A stretch of DNA of 32,797 nucleotides. Origin: Phycisphaerae bacterium. Lineage in GTDB: Bacteria > Planctomycetota > Phycisphaerae > Sedimentisphaerales > UBA12454. The notes below the pieces were generated by a model. That model was not told the DNA's origin and searched no databases. It was given only the letters and a program-made list of their open reading frames with translations. The stretch covers positions 1 through 32,797 of the forward strand of contig JAPLMW010000034.1 in NCBI GenBank assembly GCA_026386845.1, read 5' to 3'. Position numbers and translations under genes: made by a program. This document shows positions 8,642 through 16,477 of the stretch, piece by piece (within the stretch, counting starts at the first letter, position 1; the number at the start of each line of letters is the position of its first letter).

Positions 8642-9380
8642 AAAATTTCTGCGCCAGCAGATTTATCGCGGCACGGTTAATTATTTTCTTCGCTATAAGA
8701 ATACCAGCGGAGAACCGATGTACGAGATAGACGCTGCTGCGCTGAAAAATTATGTCGCAAAACTCAACAGCATCAGCCGGCCTGACGGCGGAATCGAGTG
8801 CAGGATAAACCTTGCTGATTTGCTTCTGCTGCCGGGCGTTGTAAGGTCTCAGGAGCCGGAAAACGAACAGGCCCAGCAGTTGAGAAAGGCGGTTCTTGAG
8901 GTAACGGCTCAGGCTTTGGAGCAGTTAAAAGCGATGAGAAGGCAGGAAGGTCAGGCTCTTGCCGAAGACCTTGTGCAGCAATGCGGCCAGATAAAAAGTC
9001 TGCTTGAGGGTATTAAAACAAGAAAGCATATAGTGGTTAATGAGTATAAAGACAGATTGGCCGCTCGCGTAAAGGAACTGCTTGGCAGTGCCAGGCTTGA
9101 GCTTGACAGTGATACGCTTGCGAGAGAAGTGGCGCTCTTTGCCGACCGCAGCGATATAGGGGAAGAAGTTATCAGGCTCGGCTCTCATATTGAACAGTTT
9201 ATCGCAAGCTGTCAGACCGGTGAATATGCCGGCAGAAAGCTGGATTTTATTTCGCAGGAAATGCTTCGTGAGACCAATACGATTGCCAGCAAAGCCTCGG
9301 ATGCGAAAATATGCCTTGATGTGGTTCAGATAAAGTCCTGTATAGAAAGAATCAAGGAACAGGTTCAGAATGTCGAATAG
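8529..9380 (+). CDS. yicC: YicC family endoribonuclease-like protein, N-terminally truncated
   Basis: The body is clearly YicC (MCR-type RNase / stress-induced family). SIRLPETTAFLEQDIEKFLRQQIYRG is the region following the usual N-terminus, and the C-terminus has the DUF1732-type end QEMLRETNTIASKASDA...IKEQVQNVE. YicC proteins normally start with a conserved SMTG(Y/F)G block some 35 residues before this region; it is absent here in all frames. The open frame reaches back into secG, overlapping it by over 100 bases, with no good ribosome-binding site; the ATG at 8529 is a formal start and GTG 8556 an alternative. It overlaps gmk by 11 bases, the classic yicC-gmk-rpoZ order. Activity is doubtful. 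Confidence 0.8.
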   Translation: MLPSSGSSLVQANISRAANFKPSIRLPETTAFLEQDIEKFLRQQIYRGTVNYFLRYKNTSGEPMYEIDAAALKNYVAKLNSISRPDGGIECRINLADLLLLPGVVRSQEPENEQAQQLRKAVLEVTAQALEQLKAMRRQEGQALAEDLVQQCGQIKSLLEGIKTRKHIVVNEYKDRLAARVKELLGSARLELDSDTLAREVALFADRSDIGEEVIRLGSHIEQFIASCQTGEYAGRKLDFISQEMLRETNTIASKASDAKICLDVVQIKSCIERIKEQVQNVE

Positions 9381-9966
9381 TTCAAAGCAGGTGTTTGCCA
9401 AGGGGCAGTTGATTATCATAAGCGGACCAAGCGGAGTGGGCAAAAGCACTATATGCGATCAGCTTGTCAAGCAGCTTGACAATGTCTATCTGAGCGTATC
9501 GGCTACGACTCGCTCACAAAAAAATGGCGAAGAAAACGGCAGGGATTACTGGTTTGTCAGCAGGGATGAGTTTGAAAAACAGATAAAGGCCGGCAACTTT
9601 ATTGAACATGCGGAAGTTTTCGGCAACCTGTATGGCACGCCGAAGGATAAGGTTCTGCAGGCTCTCGACAAGGGCAAAACAGCGATTCTTGAGATTGACG
9701 TTCAGGGCGCTCAGCAGGTCAAGAATCTGTATCCTGCGGCAAAACTGATTTTTATCCTGCCGCCAAAGCAGACCGAGCTTGAGAAAAGAATAAATGACCG
9801 CGGCAGAGACGATGAAACAGATATCGAAAAGAGGCTTGACGGAGCAGGCATTGAGATAGCCGCTGCCTGGCAGCATTACAAATATATGGTTATAAATGAC
9901 GACCTCCAGCAGGCCGTACAGGAAGTTATAGATATTATTAAAAAACCAGTCGGAGAACAAGAATGA
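9370..9966 (+). CDS. gmk: Guanylate kinase
   Basis: A 198-residue protein of normal length. The P-loop GPSGVGKST lies at 19-27, followed by the GMP-binding region (VSATTRSQKNGEENGRDY near 42, FVSRDEFEKQI, FIEHAEVFGNLYGTP) and EIDVQGAQQV near 107. It phosphorylates GMP or dGMP to the diphosphate in the cytoplasm. It overlaps yicC at its start by 11 bases and rpoZ at its end by the ATGA tetranucleotide, which suggests translational coupling. Confidence 0.96.
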   Translation: MSNSSKQVFAKGQLIIISGPSGVGKSTICDQLVKQLDNVYLSVSATTRSQKNGEENGRDYWFVSRDEFEKQIKAGNFIEHAEVFGNLYGTPKDKVLQALDKGKTAILEIDVQGAQQVKNLYPAAKLIFILPPKQTELEKRINDRGRDDETDIEKRLDGAGIEIAAAWQHYKYMVINDDLQQAVQEVIDIIKKPVGEQE

Positions 9967-10193
9967 TAGATGAACTGAAGAACAAGCGGATTTTTGAAAA
10001 AGTCGGCGGACCATTTAAATTGTCGGCACTTATCCAGAAACGGATGGCCGAGCTTATGGAAGGCTCAAGACCGTTGATTGAGAACACAGAGAAAAAAACT
10101 ATGATGGAAATCGTCGTTGAGGAAATTATGCAGGATAAGATTGCCCCCGACTATGGTTCCGGGTCGCAGAAGGTTGATATACCAAAACTATAG
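9963..10193 (+). CDS. rpoZ: DNA-directed RNA polymerase subunit omega
   Basis: A 76-residue protein resembling omega. It has a conserved start region (GGPFKLSALIQKRMAELM, in place of the usual RF-LV--A-KRA-QL), a short acidic-basic middle and MMEIVVEEIMQDKI as the usual IALEEI-type helix. Omega helps assemble and stabilise RNA polymerase. The call rests strongly on position: it starts on the gmk stop (ATGA overlap) and lies 11 bases before coaC, which is the standard gmk-rpoZ-coaBC order. Confidence 0.85.
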   Translation: MIDELKNKRIFEKVGGPFKLSALIQKRMAELMEGSRPLIENTEKKTMMEIVVEEIMQDKIAPDYGSGSQKVDIPKL

Positions 10194-10204
10194 CTGTCAG
10201 GACA

Positions 10205-10777
10205 ATGGCGGAAAAAATTACTAAAATTAGTGGTTTGAAGGTTCTGCTTGGTGTCAGCGGCGGCGTCGCGGTATTCAAGGCGGTTGACCTTGCAAGCAAG
10301 CTTACCGCAGCCGGCGCTCTGGTGGATACTGTTATGACTGAAAACGCCTGCAGGTTCGTTTTGCCCAAAAGTTTTGAGGCGGTAACAGGCAGGGCTGTTT
10401 ATACCAGTATGTGGGAAAACCCGGCCGGCTTCCAGATTGAACATATCAGACTTGCCGATAACGCTGATATTGTTGTCGTCGCACCGGCGACGGCAAATAT
10501 CATCGGCAAAGCCGCCAATGGAATTTGTGATGACCTGCTTAGCACGGCATTGTGCGCCTGCTGGCAGAAAAAAGCTCTTTTTGTGCCGGCTATGAATGAG
10601 AAAATGTGGACAAATCCTGCCGTTCAGAAAAATGTCAAAATATTGAAAGAGATGGGCTTTGAGATTATCGGCCCCGAAAAAGGAAGACTGGCCTGCGGAA
10701 CGGAAGGCATCGGCAGAATGGCGGAAGTTGCTGATATAATTGCACAAATAGAAAAAATGATTGCAAGGCGGAAGTAA
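10205..10777 (+). CDS. coaC: Phosphopantothenoylcysteine decarboxylase (separate CoaC)
   Basis: A 190-residue flavoprotein. It has an FMN-binding Rossmann start (VLLGVSGGVAVFKAVDL), the catalytic histidine H80 in IEHIRLA, PAMNEKMW at 128-135 and the C164 region GRLACGTEGIGRM of the substrate lid. It decarboxylates phosphopantothenoylcysteine in coenzyme A synthesis. In most bacteria this is the first half of a fused CoaBC; here the frame stops at the usual domain border and CoaB follows as its own gene after a repeat-filled gap. It lies 11 bases after rpoZ. Confidence 0.93.
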   Translation: MAEKITKISGLKVLLGVSGGVAVFKAVDLASKLTAAGALVDTVMTENACRFVLPKSFEAVTGRAVYTSMWENPAGFQIEHIRLADNADIVVVAPATANIIGKAANGICDDLLSTALCACWQKKALFVPAMNEKMWTNPAVQKNVKILKEMGFEIIGPEKGRLACGTEGIGRMAEVADIIAQIEKMIARRK

Positions 10778-10796
10778 ATTGAGTCGCAGAGTCATA

Positions 10797-10905
10797 ACAT
10801 TGAATATTGAAAATTTAAGATTGAAGATTTGTGGAGTCCGCCTGCGGCGGGATCGTTTTTAATAATTTTAAATTTTCATTCTTCAATCTTCATTCTTCAT
10901 TTTTA
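10797..10905. repeat. AT-rich imperfect inverted repeat with GC hairpin at its centre, between coaC and coaB
   Basis: The left arm, about 10797-10830 (GAATATTGAAAATTTAAGAT then TGAAGATT), is echoed in inverted form by 10860-10905, which is rich in AAATTTTCATTCTTCAATC. The centre holds CCGCC-TGC-GGCGG (10838-10850). The element fills nearly the whole gap between the CoaC and CoaB coding regions. Confidence 0.7.
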
Positions 10906-10922
10906 GAGAGTTGTGTTTATTT

Positions 10923-11546
10923 GTGGCTAAATTACATTTTTTAATTACTGCCGGGGGGACAAGAGAATATATCGACCCCATTCGTTTTATCACCAACGCC
11001 AGCAGCGGCAAAATGGGCTACGCGCTCGCTCGTGCCGCAATTAAAGCAGGGCACAAAACAACACTCATAACCACCGTTAAAAACTCAGAACTAAAAATTG
11101 TGGAAGTTGAAACCGCTGATGAAATGTTTAAAGCCGTAAAAAAGCATTTTAAAAAATGTGATTGTCTGATTATGGCTGCCGCTGTAGCGGACTACGCACC
11201 TGCCAAAAAATCAAAAGTAAAAATTAAAAAATCAAAAAAAGATTTGGTAATAAGATTAAAACCGACGGTTGATATTTTACAATGGGCGGGAAAAAACAAA
11301 AAAAAGGGACAAATTATAGTCGGCTTTGCGCTGGAAGACAGAAATTTGCGAAAAAGCGCCGAGAAAAAGCTTCAAGGCAAGAATCTTGATATGGTAATTG
11401 TTAATAGTCCTGCCGCTATTGGCGGGGAGAAGACGGCGGTTCAGATAAAAACAGCAGGCAGCAAATGGATTAAAATACCCGTTGCTGAAAAAAGGGCGAT
11501 TGCCGCCCGAATTGTCCGTTTGTCGGAAAGTTTGTATAGGTGTTAG
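10923..11546 (+). CDS. coaB: Phosphopantothenate-cysteine ligase (separate CoaB)
   Basis: About 207 residues matching the CoaB half of CoaBC: LITAGGTREYIDPIRFI at the start, ITNASSGKMGYALA, MAAAVADYAP, KPTVDIL, GFALED and a VNSPAAIGG-type nucleotide loop. It joins cysteine to 4'-phosphopantothenate using CTP. GTG 10923 is preferred as start because it directly precedes AKLHFLITAGG, with AGAGAG 13 bases upstream; TTG 10911 in the same frame would add four residues but has no room for a ribosome-binding site. The protein is lysine-rich in its middle, unlike its neighbours. The next gene begins one base after its stop. Confidence 0.9.
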   Translation: MAKLHFLITAGGTREYIDPIRFITNASSGKMGYALARAAIKAGHKTTLITTVKNSELKIVEVETADEMFKAVKKHFKKCDCLIMAAAVADYAPAKKSKVKIKKSKKDLVIRLKPTVDILQWAGKNKKKGQIIVGFALEDRNLRKSAEKKLQGKNLDMVIVNSPAAIGGEKTAVQIKTAGSKWIKIPVAEKRAIAARIVRLSESLYRC

Positions 11547-13478
11547 ATGTCCCTGAAGAAAGTTGAATTAACCGGCAGGAATGTCTTTTGGGTTAGTTGC
11601 ATCATATTTCTTTTTGCCTTGTTTGTCCGTTTGCTTTACCTTTACGAAAGTTCCGATAGTCCTATTTTTAGGGCGCCTATAGTTGATGCCAGGGGTTATG
11701 ATTATATCGCCAGAATATTTGTCGATAAAGGCAAAATGCAGGACTTGTTTTTTTGGCAGCAGTTTTTTTATCCATTTTTTCTCTCTGTTGTTTATTTTTT
11801 TAGCAGTTGTTCCATCGTTGCCGCAAAAGTTGTCCAGGCGATATTAGGCTCATTGACATGTGTATTAGCATTTTTACTGGGGAGAAAAATTTTTAATTGG
11901 CGGACAGGCCTTGTTGCGTGTCTATTGACCGTGTTTTACGGGCCGCTGATTTTTCATGAATCAGACCTTATCTCCGCGGGCTGGGAAGCGTTGTGGGCAG
12001 TTGCTCTTGTCTGGTTGTTTTTAAAAGTCGCCGATAAACAAAATATTCCAATGTATCTTCTTCTCGGCATCTGTGGTGCGTTAAGCGCTCTTGTCAGGCC
12101 GAATTTTCTGCTGTTTTTCCTGGCGGCTTGCGGATGGCTCGGCGTTATTACCTATCGTTCGAAAAAACAATTAAGCTTTGTTGGGATAGCTTTGGCAGCA
12201 ATATTAATCACTTTTATTCTCGTAATGCTGCCGGTAGGGATTCAAAACTATCGTGTTACCGGCCATTTTGGTGTATTGCCGGCATCAGGTGGAATTAATT
12301 TGTATATAGGCAATAACCCTGATTTCGATGCCGCAGCGGTGCGCCCGGGCCCAAAGTGGGAAGAAGTAACCAATATGCCGAGAAAATACGGGATAAGCAA
12401 TAATATGTGGGACAAGCAAAGATTTTTTTATGCCAGGACCTGTGACTATATTGTATCTCAACCGATAAGCTTTTTGAAAGGTTTGGCTGGCAAAGCTATG
12501 CAGGTTATAAGTTCCCGTGAAATGCCCGGAAATGTGGATGTTTATTTGTTCAGGAAGTTTTCTGTTCTGCTTAGTGTATTGATGTGGGAAAAAGGACCGT
12601 TTGGGTTTCCATTCGGCCTGCTTTTGCCTTTATCTTTTGTTGGTCTTATTTACTCCTGGCGTCAGGTGCCGATGCCGGCAAAGCTGTTTCTTGTAATTTA
12701 TCCGCTGCCTTTGATTATGACACATATTGAGTCCCGATATCGGGTTGCAATGGTGCCAATCTTGTCGATACTGGCAGCAGCGGGAATAGAGGCTTTTATA
12801 AGCCTGATTAAGGGGTATCGTTGGAGCAGATTGATAGTAGCAGTAATGTTGATTGTTTTAGCTGTTCTGGCATCAACTCTGCCGGGACCGTTTCCATCGG
12901 AAAAACTGGATTACCTTCCGGAGCTTTATAATAGTGTTGGAATAACTTTGGGCGACCAGGGGAAAATAGGCCAGGCCATAGAAAATTATAAACGGGCAAT
13001 TCAGTTTGCTCCCGAATATTTTGAAGCGTATTATAATTTAGCGGCGACATATTATAAACTGGGGGACATCAATCAGGCTGTTATTAACTACGAAAAGTCA
13101 TTGCAACTTGACCCGAATAGTTATAAAGGCCATTACAATTTAGGTGTGGCCCTCTACTCGGTTGGTAATTTTGAACTTGCGAAAACCCGTTATATGGAAA
13201 CATTGCGATTGAAGCCGGACTATACATTAGCGTATAAAGCTCTGGCAATTGATTCGGTCAGGAAAGGCCAACCTGACCAGGCTATAGCTTATTATAAAAA
13301 GGTTTTGGAAATTGATTCCGGCGACGTCGAAGCCCATTACCAGTTAGGAATGTTATTGGTTCGAAGAAACGATATCGATTCAGCAATTCAGGAATTTGAA
13401 CAGGTTTTGCAGTTAGACCCAAACCATTCAGATGCTAAACAGGCCTTATTAATTTTGCAGCGAAGCCGGAATAAATAA
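11547..13478 (+). CDS. Membrane glycosyltransferase (GT39/ArnT-like) with C-terminal TPR repeats
   Basis: A 643-residue protein. The first 445 residues are a multi-span membrane domain of the PMT_2/GT39 type: a first helix at 15-33, an acidic luminal loop (APIVDARGYDYIARIF) with the Asp expected to be catalytic, and further helices to about 440. From about 455 to 640 there are five TPR units (for example YNLAATYYKLGDINQAVINYEKSLQLDPN). Such enzymes transfer sugars from polyprenyl-phosphate donors to proteins or lipids outside the membrane; the TPR tail could bind a partner or acceptor. It begins next to the coaB stop and converges on pyrE. Donor and acceptor are unknown. Confidence 0.85.
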   Translation: MSLKKVELTGRNVFWVSCIIFLFALFVRLLYLYESSDSPIFRAPIVDARGYDYIARIFVDKGKMQDLFFWQQFFYPFFLSVVYFFSSCSIVAAKVVQAILGSLTCVLAFLLGRKIFNWRTGLVACLLTVFYGPLIFHESDLISAGWEALWAVALVWLFLKVADKQNIPMYLLLGICGALSALVRPNFLLFFLAACGWLGVITYRSKKQLSFVGIALAAILITFILVMLPVGIQNYRVTGHFGVLPASGGINLYIGNNPDFDAAAVRPGPKWEEVTNMPRKYGISNNMWDKQRFFYARTCDYIVSQPISFLKGLAGKAMQVISSREMPGNVDVYLFRKFSVLLSVLMWEKGPFGFPFGLLLPLSFVGLIYSWRQVPMPAKLFLVIYPLPLIMTHIESRYRVAMVPILSILAAAGIEAFISLIKGYRWSRLIVAVMLIVLAVLASTLPGPFPSEKLDYLPELYNSVGITLGDQGKIGQAIENYKRAIQFAPEYFEAYYNLAATYYKLGDINQAVINYEKSLQLDPNSYKGHYNLGVALYSVGNFELAKTRYMETLRLKPDYTLAYKALAIDSVRKGQPDQAIAYYKKVLEIDSGDVEAHYQLGMLLVRRNDIDSAIQEFEQVLQLDPNHSDAKQALLILQRSRNK

Positions 13479-13487
13479 TCGCCTTTT

Positions 13488-14012
13488 TCAGCCTTTTATT
13501 CCGAGATCTTCTTTTGTGAGGATGCTCTCAAACTTGTAGCCTGCGTTTGTGATATTTTCGCCGGCCCCTTGTTTGCGGTCAATCACAGCGACAATTTTTT
13601 TTACCTTTGCGCCTGCCCCGGTAATTATTTTGGCTGCCTCAAGAACCTGTCCGCCGGTTGTGGCGATATCCTCAACAAGCAAAACAACATCGTCTTTATT
13701 TAATACCCCCTCAATCATCTTGCTTGTGCCGTAATCCTTTTTGCTGTTGCGGATAATAATCCATTTTTTTCCTGTCTGCATTGCCGTTGCCGCCGCGAGC
13801 GCGACGCCGCCAAGTTCAGCCCCTGCAATCAGCGTAACATCGCTCGTTACATATTTTGCGAATTCCGCTCCGAGCGCCTTTAAAATATCCGGCTGAGTCT
13901 CAAAAAGATATTTATCAAGGTAGTATTTGCTGCGTTTTCCGCTGCGAAGTAAAAAATCGCCTTCCAGATACGCCGTTTCTTTAATACGCTTCGCAAGTTC
14001 TTGTTTGGTCAT
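13488..14012 (-). CDS. pyrE: Orotate phosphoribosyltransferase
   Basis: A compact 174-residue protein, somewhat shorter than the common 200-215. The PRPP-binding loop VVLLVEDIATTGGQ lies at 109-122 and the lysine/arginine loop (RNSKKDYGTSKMIEG) at 88-102; RSGKRSKYYLDKY near 24 matches the N-terminal orotate-site region. It makes orotidine monophosphate from orotate and PRPP in pyrimidine synthesis. It is last in a minus-strand set after purB, with a 16-base gap. It converges with the glycosyltransferase gene, nine bases away. Confidence 0.95.
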   Translation of the reverse strand: MTKQELAKRIKETAYLEGDFLLRSGKRSKYYLDKYLFETQPDILKALGAEFAKYVTSDVTLIAGAELGGVALAAATAMQTGKKWIIIRNSKKDYGTSKMIEGVLNKDDVVLLVEDIATTGGQVLEAAKIITGAGAKVKKIVAVIDRKQGAGENITNAGYKFESILTKEDLGIKG

Positions 14013-14028
14013 AAGTTACATCCGTTTC

Positions 14029-15459
14029 CTAAACCTTCAGTTCTGTCTTTTTATGGATTTTCCCGCGATATTTTTTCAATGCCGGTTTTACGATTTTTGT
14101 TATAAATTCATCGACCTGCTGCGGCGCTCTGCCTACATAATCATCAGGCTTTAAAACCTTTTTAAAATCTACTTTTGCAAAGGCACTGTCTTCTTTAAGC
14201 CGTTCTATTAAATCGTTTGGCTTACCAAATTTTTTAACCTGTTCGGCGGCGGCCTGTGAATGAACCCTTATTTTTTCGTGAAGTTTTTGTCTGTTTCCGC
14301 CTGCCTTTACTGCCGCCATAAGAATATTTTCAGTTGCCATAAACGGCAGTTCCGCCGCGATGTGCGCAGAAATTACATTGGGATAAACCACAAGACCGCT
14401 CGATACGTTGATTAAAATTTCTAAAATACCGTCAACGGCAAGAAACGCCTCAGGTATTACTATCCGACGATTTGCTGAATCATCGAGTGTTCTTTCAAGC
14501 CATTGTTCGGATGCCGTCATCTGCGGGCTGCTCGAAAGACTTATTAAAAATCTTGCCAGTGCCGTTGCCCGCTCGCATCGCATCGGGTTTCTTTTATACG
14601 CCATTGCGCTTGAGCCTATCTGGGATTTTTCAAACGGCTCTTCGATTTCCTTTAAATTCGCAAGCAGACGAATATCGTTGCAGAATTTATGTGCAGACTG
14701 GGCTATCTGTGCCAGCGCGCTTATTATAAGCGAATCTATTTTTCGCGAATATGTCTGGCCTGTAACCGGACAAACATTTTCAAAGCCGAACGCCTTTGCG
14801 ACCATGTTATCAAGCTGTTTGACCTTATTGTGATTTCCGCCGAACAGTTCGAGAAACGATGCCTGGGTTCCGGTTGTGCCTTTTACGCCTCTAAACGGTA
14901 TGTTTTCTATTCGATACTCTATTTCAGCAAGGTCCCCGGCAAAATCGTTGCACCATAGTGTTGCTCGTTTGCCGACAGAGGTTAATTGAGCCGGCTGAAA
15001 ATGCGTAAATCCAAGCGTCGTCAGCGAGCGATATTTTTTCGCAAAACTGCTTAATGAATCGATTAAACTTGCCAGTTTTCCTGCGATAATCTGCATCGCG
15101 TTTTTCATAATAATTAAATCCGCGTTATCGCCGATGCAGCAGCTTGTCGCGCCCAGATGAATTATCGGCGCCGCTTTCGGAGCAGCATCGCCAAAAGTAT
15201 GGATATGTGCCATTACATCGTGTCGGAACTTTTTCTCATATTCAGCGGCTTTATCGAAGTTGATATTGTCGAGGTGTTTTGCCATCTGGCCGATTTGAGC
15301 CTGAGAAATTTTCAGGCCGAGTTTCTTTTCAGCCTTTGCCAGTTCAAGCCAAAGCCGCCGCCACGTTGAAAATTTTCTCTGTTCGCCGAAAAGCTCGGAC
15401 ATCTCTTTCGAAGCATTACGTTCGACTAACGGACTTGTGTAAATATTATGATTTTTCAT
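14029..15459 (-). CDS. purB: Adenylosuccinate lyase
   Basis: A 476-residue protein of the fumarase/aspartase superfamily. The signature [10 protein letters not shown] is at 283-292, the catalytic-histidine segment [10 protein letters not shown] near 149-158, and [10 protein letters not shown] with [15 protein letters not shown] near 81-115. It cleaves adenylosuccinate and SAICAR in purine synthesis. The length and the MAYKRNP signature resemble the eukaryotic-like branch of PurB. Its ATG overlaps the stop of the upstream aldo/keto reductase gene by four bases (ATGA), pointing to coupled translation in the order reductase-purB-pyrE. Confidence 0.95.
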   Translation of the reverse strand: MKNHNIYTSPLVERNASKEMSELFGEQRKFSTWRRLWLELAKAEKKLGLKISQAQIGQMAKHLDNINFDKAAEYEKKFRHDVMAHIHTFGDAAPKAAPIIHLGATSCCIGDNADLIIMKNAMQIIAGKLASLIDSLSSFAKKYRSLTTLGFTHFQPAQLTSVGKRATLWCNDFAGDLAEIEYRIENIPFRGVKGTTGTQASFLELFGGNHNKVKQLDNMVAKAFGFENVCPVTGQTYSRKIDSLIISALAQIAQSAHKFCNDIRLLANLKEIEEPFEKSQIGSSAMAYKRNPMRCERATALARFLISLSSSPQMTASEQWLERTLDDSANRRIVIPEAFLAVDGILEILINVSSGLVVYPNVISAHIAAELPFMATENILMAAVKAGGNRQKLHEKIRVHSQAAAEQVKKFGKPNDLIERLKEDSAFAKVDFKKVLKPDDYVGRAPQQVDEFITKIVKPALKKYRGKIHKKTELKV

Positions 15460-16421
15460 TTTAATTCCTTGCTTCTTTTTTTCAGGAGTTCTTCGATTTC
15501 GGCTATATCGTCGGCGGACAGTGTTATATCTGCTGCCGGGGCGGTTTCCTTAATCTGCCCTTCTCTCCGGGCGCCGGCAATCGCAGCCGTAACTTCCGGT
15601 TTTCTTAATGTCCAGGCTATCGCAAGCTGAGCCAGAGTTATGTTATTTCGCTTTGCGATTTGTTTGAGTTTTCCGGTGTATTTAAGATTAATCTCTAAAT
15701 TCGGCATCTTATAATCCGGACTCATCAGTCGGACATCATCAGGCGGCAGAGCCGCGGCTTTTTCTTTTGTGAACTTGTCGGTTAGCAGCCCTTTATAGAG
15801 TGGACTGTAAACTATTACGCCGATGTTATGCTTTTTGCAGAAAGGCAAAATTCCCTCTTCAATATCGCGCCTGAACATACTGTATGGCGGCTGGAGCGAT
15901 GTCAATGGATGAATCTTCATCACACGCTCCATCTGCTCTGCGCTAAAATTCGATGCACCAAGGTAGCGGACTTTGCCTGCCTTGACGCATTTTGCCATCG
16001 CTCCATAACCTTCTTCAACATCCTCGTCAGGGGTCGGCCAGTGCATTTGATAAAGGTCGATTACTTCGATATTAAGGCGTTTCAGCGAAGCATCGCATTC
16101 CGCGAGGATACTTTTTGCCTTTAGGCAGGGGGTTCTTTCCTTTTTATCGCCCCAGGTAAGACTGCATTTGGTTGCGATAATAGGTTTGACTTTGGTTTGT
16201 TTAAGGGCCTTTGCCACGATTTCCTCGCTGTGGCCGAAACCGTAAATCGGTGCCGTATCCAGCCAGTTGACTCCGGCTTCGAGCGATTCGAGAATTGCCT
16301 TTATCGAATCGTTATCGTCCTGCGGCCCCCAGCCGAACTCCCACGGGCCGCCGATGGCCCAGGTGCCCAATCCGACCCTTGTTATTTGAAGGTCTGAGTT
16401 GCCAAGTCTTGCTTTTTTCAT
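15456..16421 (-). CDS. Aldo/keto reductase
   Basis: A 321-residue TIM-barrel oxidoreductase. The catalytic tetrad is visible: D55 and Y60 in [10 protein letters not shown]85 in ATKCS and H127 in YQMHWP. The NADP-binding C-terminal part carries [13 protein letters not shown] near 276. It belongs to the AKR11/13-like group that reduces small aldehydes and ketones; substrate is not predictable. An AGGAC box lies about nine bases before the ATG. It heads the minus-strand set with purB and pyrE and is divergent from the DUF1638-hydantoinase gene over a 56-base gap, which must hold both promoters. Confidence 0.92.
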   Translation of the reverse strand: MKKARLGNSDLQITRVGLGTWAIGGPWEFGWGPQDDNDSIKAILESLEAGVNWLDTAPIYGFGHSEEIVAKALKQTKVKPIIATKCSLTWGDKKERTPCLKAKSILAECDASLKRLNIEVIDLYQMHWPTPDEDVEEGYGAMAKCVKAGKVRYLGASNFSAEQMERVMKIHPLTSLQPPYSMFRRDIEEGILPFCKKHNIGVIVYSPLYKGLLTDKFTKEKAAALPPDDVRLMSPDYKMPNLEINLKYTGKLKQIAKRNNITLAQLAIAWTLRKPEVTAAIAGARREGQIKETAPAADITLSADDIAEIEELLKKRSKELK

Positions 16422-16477
16422 TTTTTTATGTCCTAATTAAAGCAAATTAGTTTATCATAGCGGCGGAAATTAGAAAA

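Noticed and set aside
10151-10795. 214-codon minus-strand frame over coaC
   Set aside because: Opposite a gene with catalytic motifs; composition is cysteine- and histidine-rich as in antisense frames.
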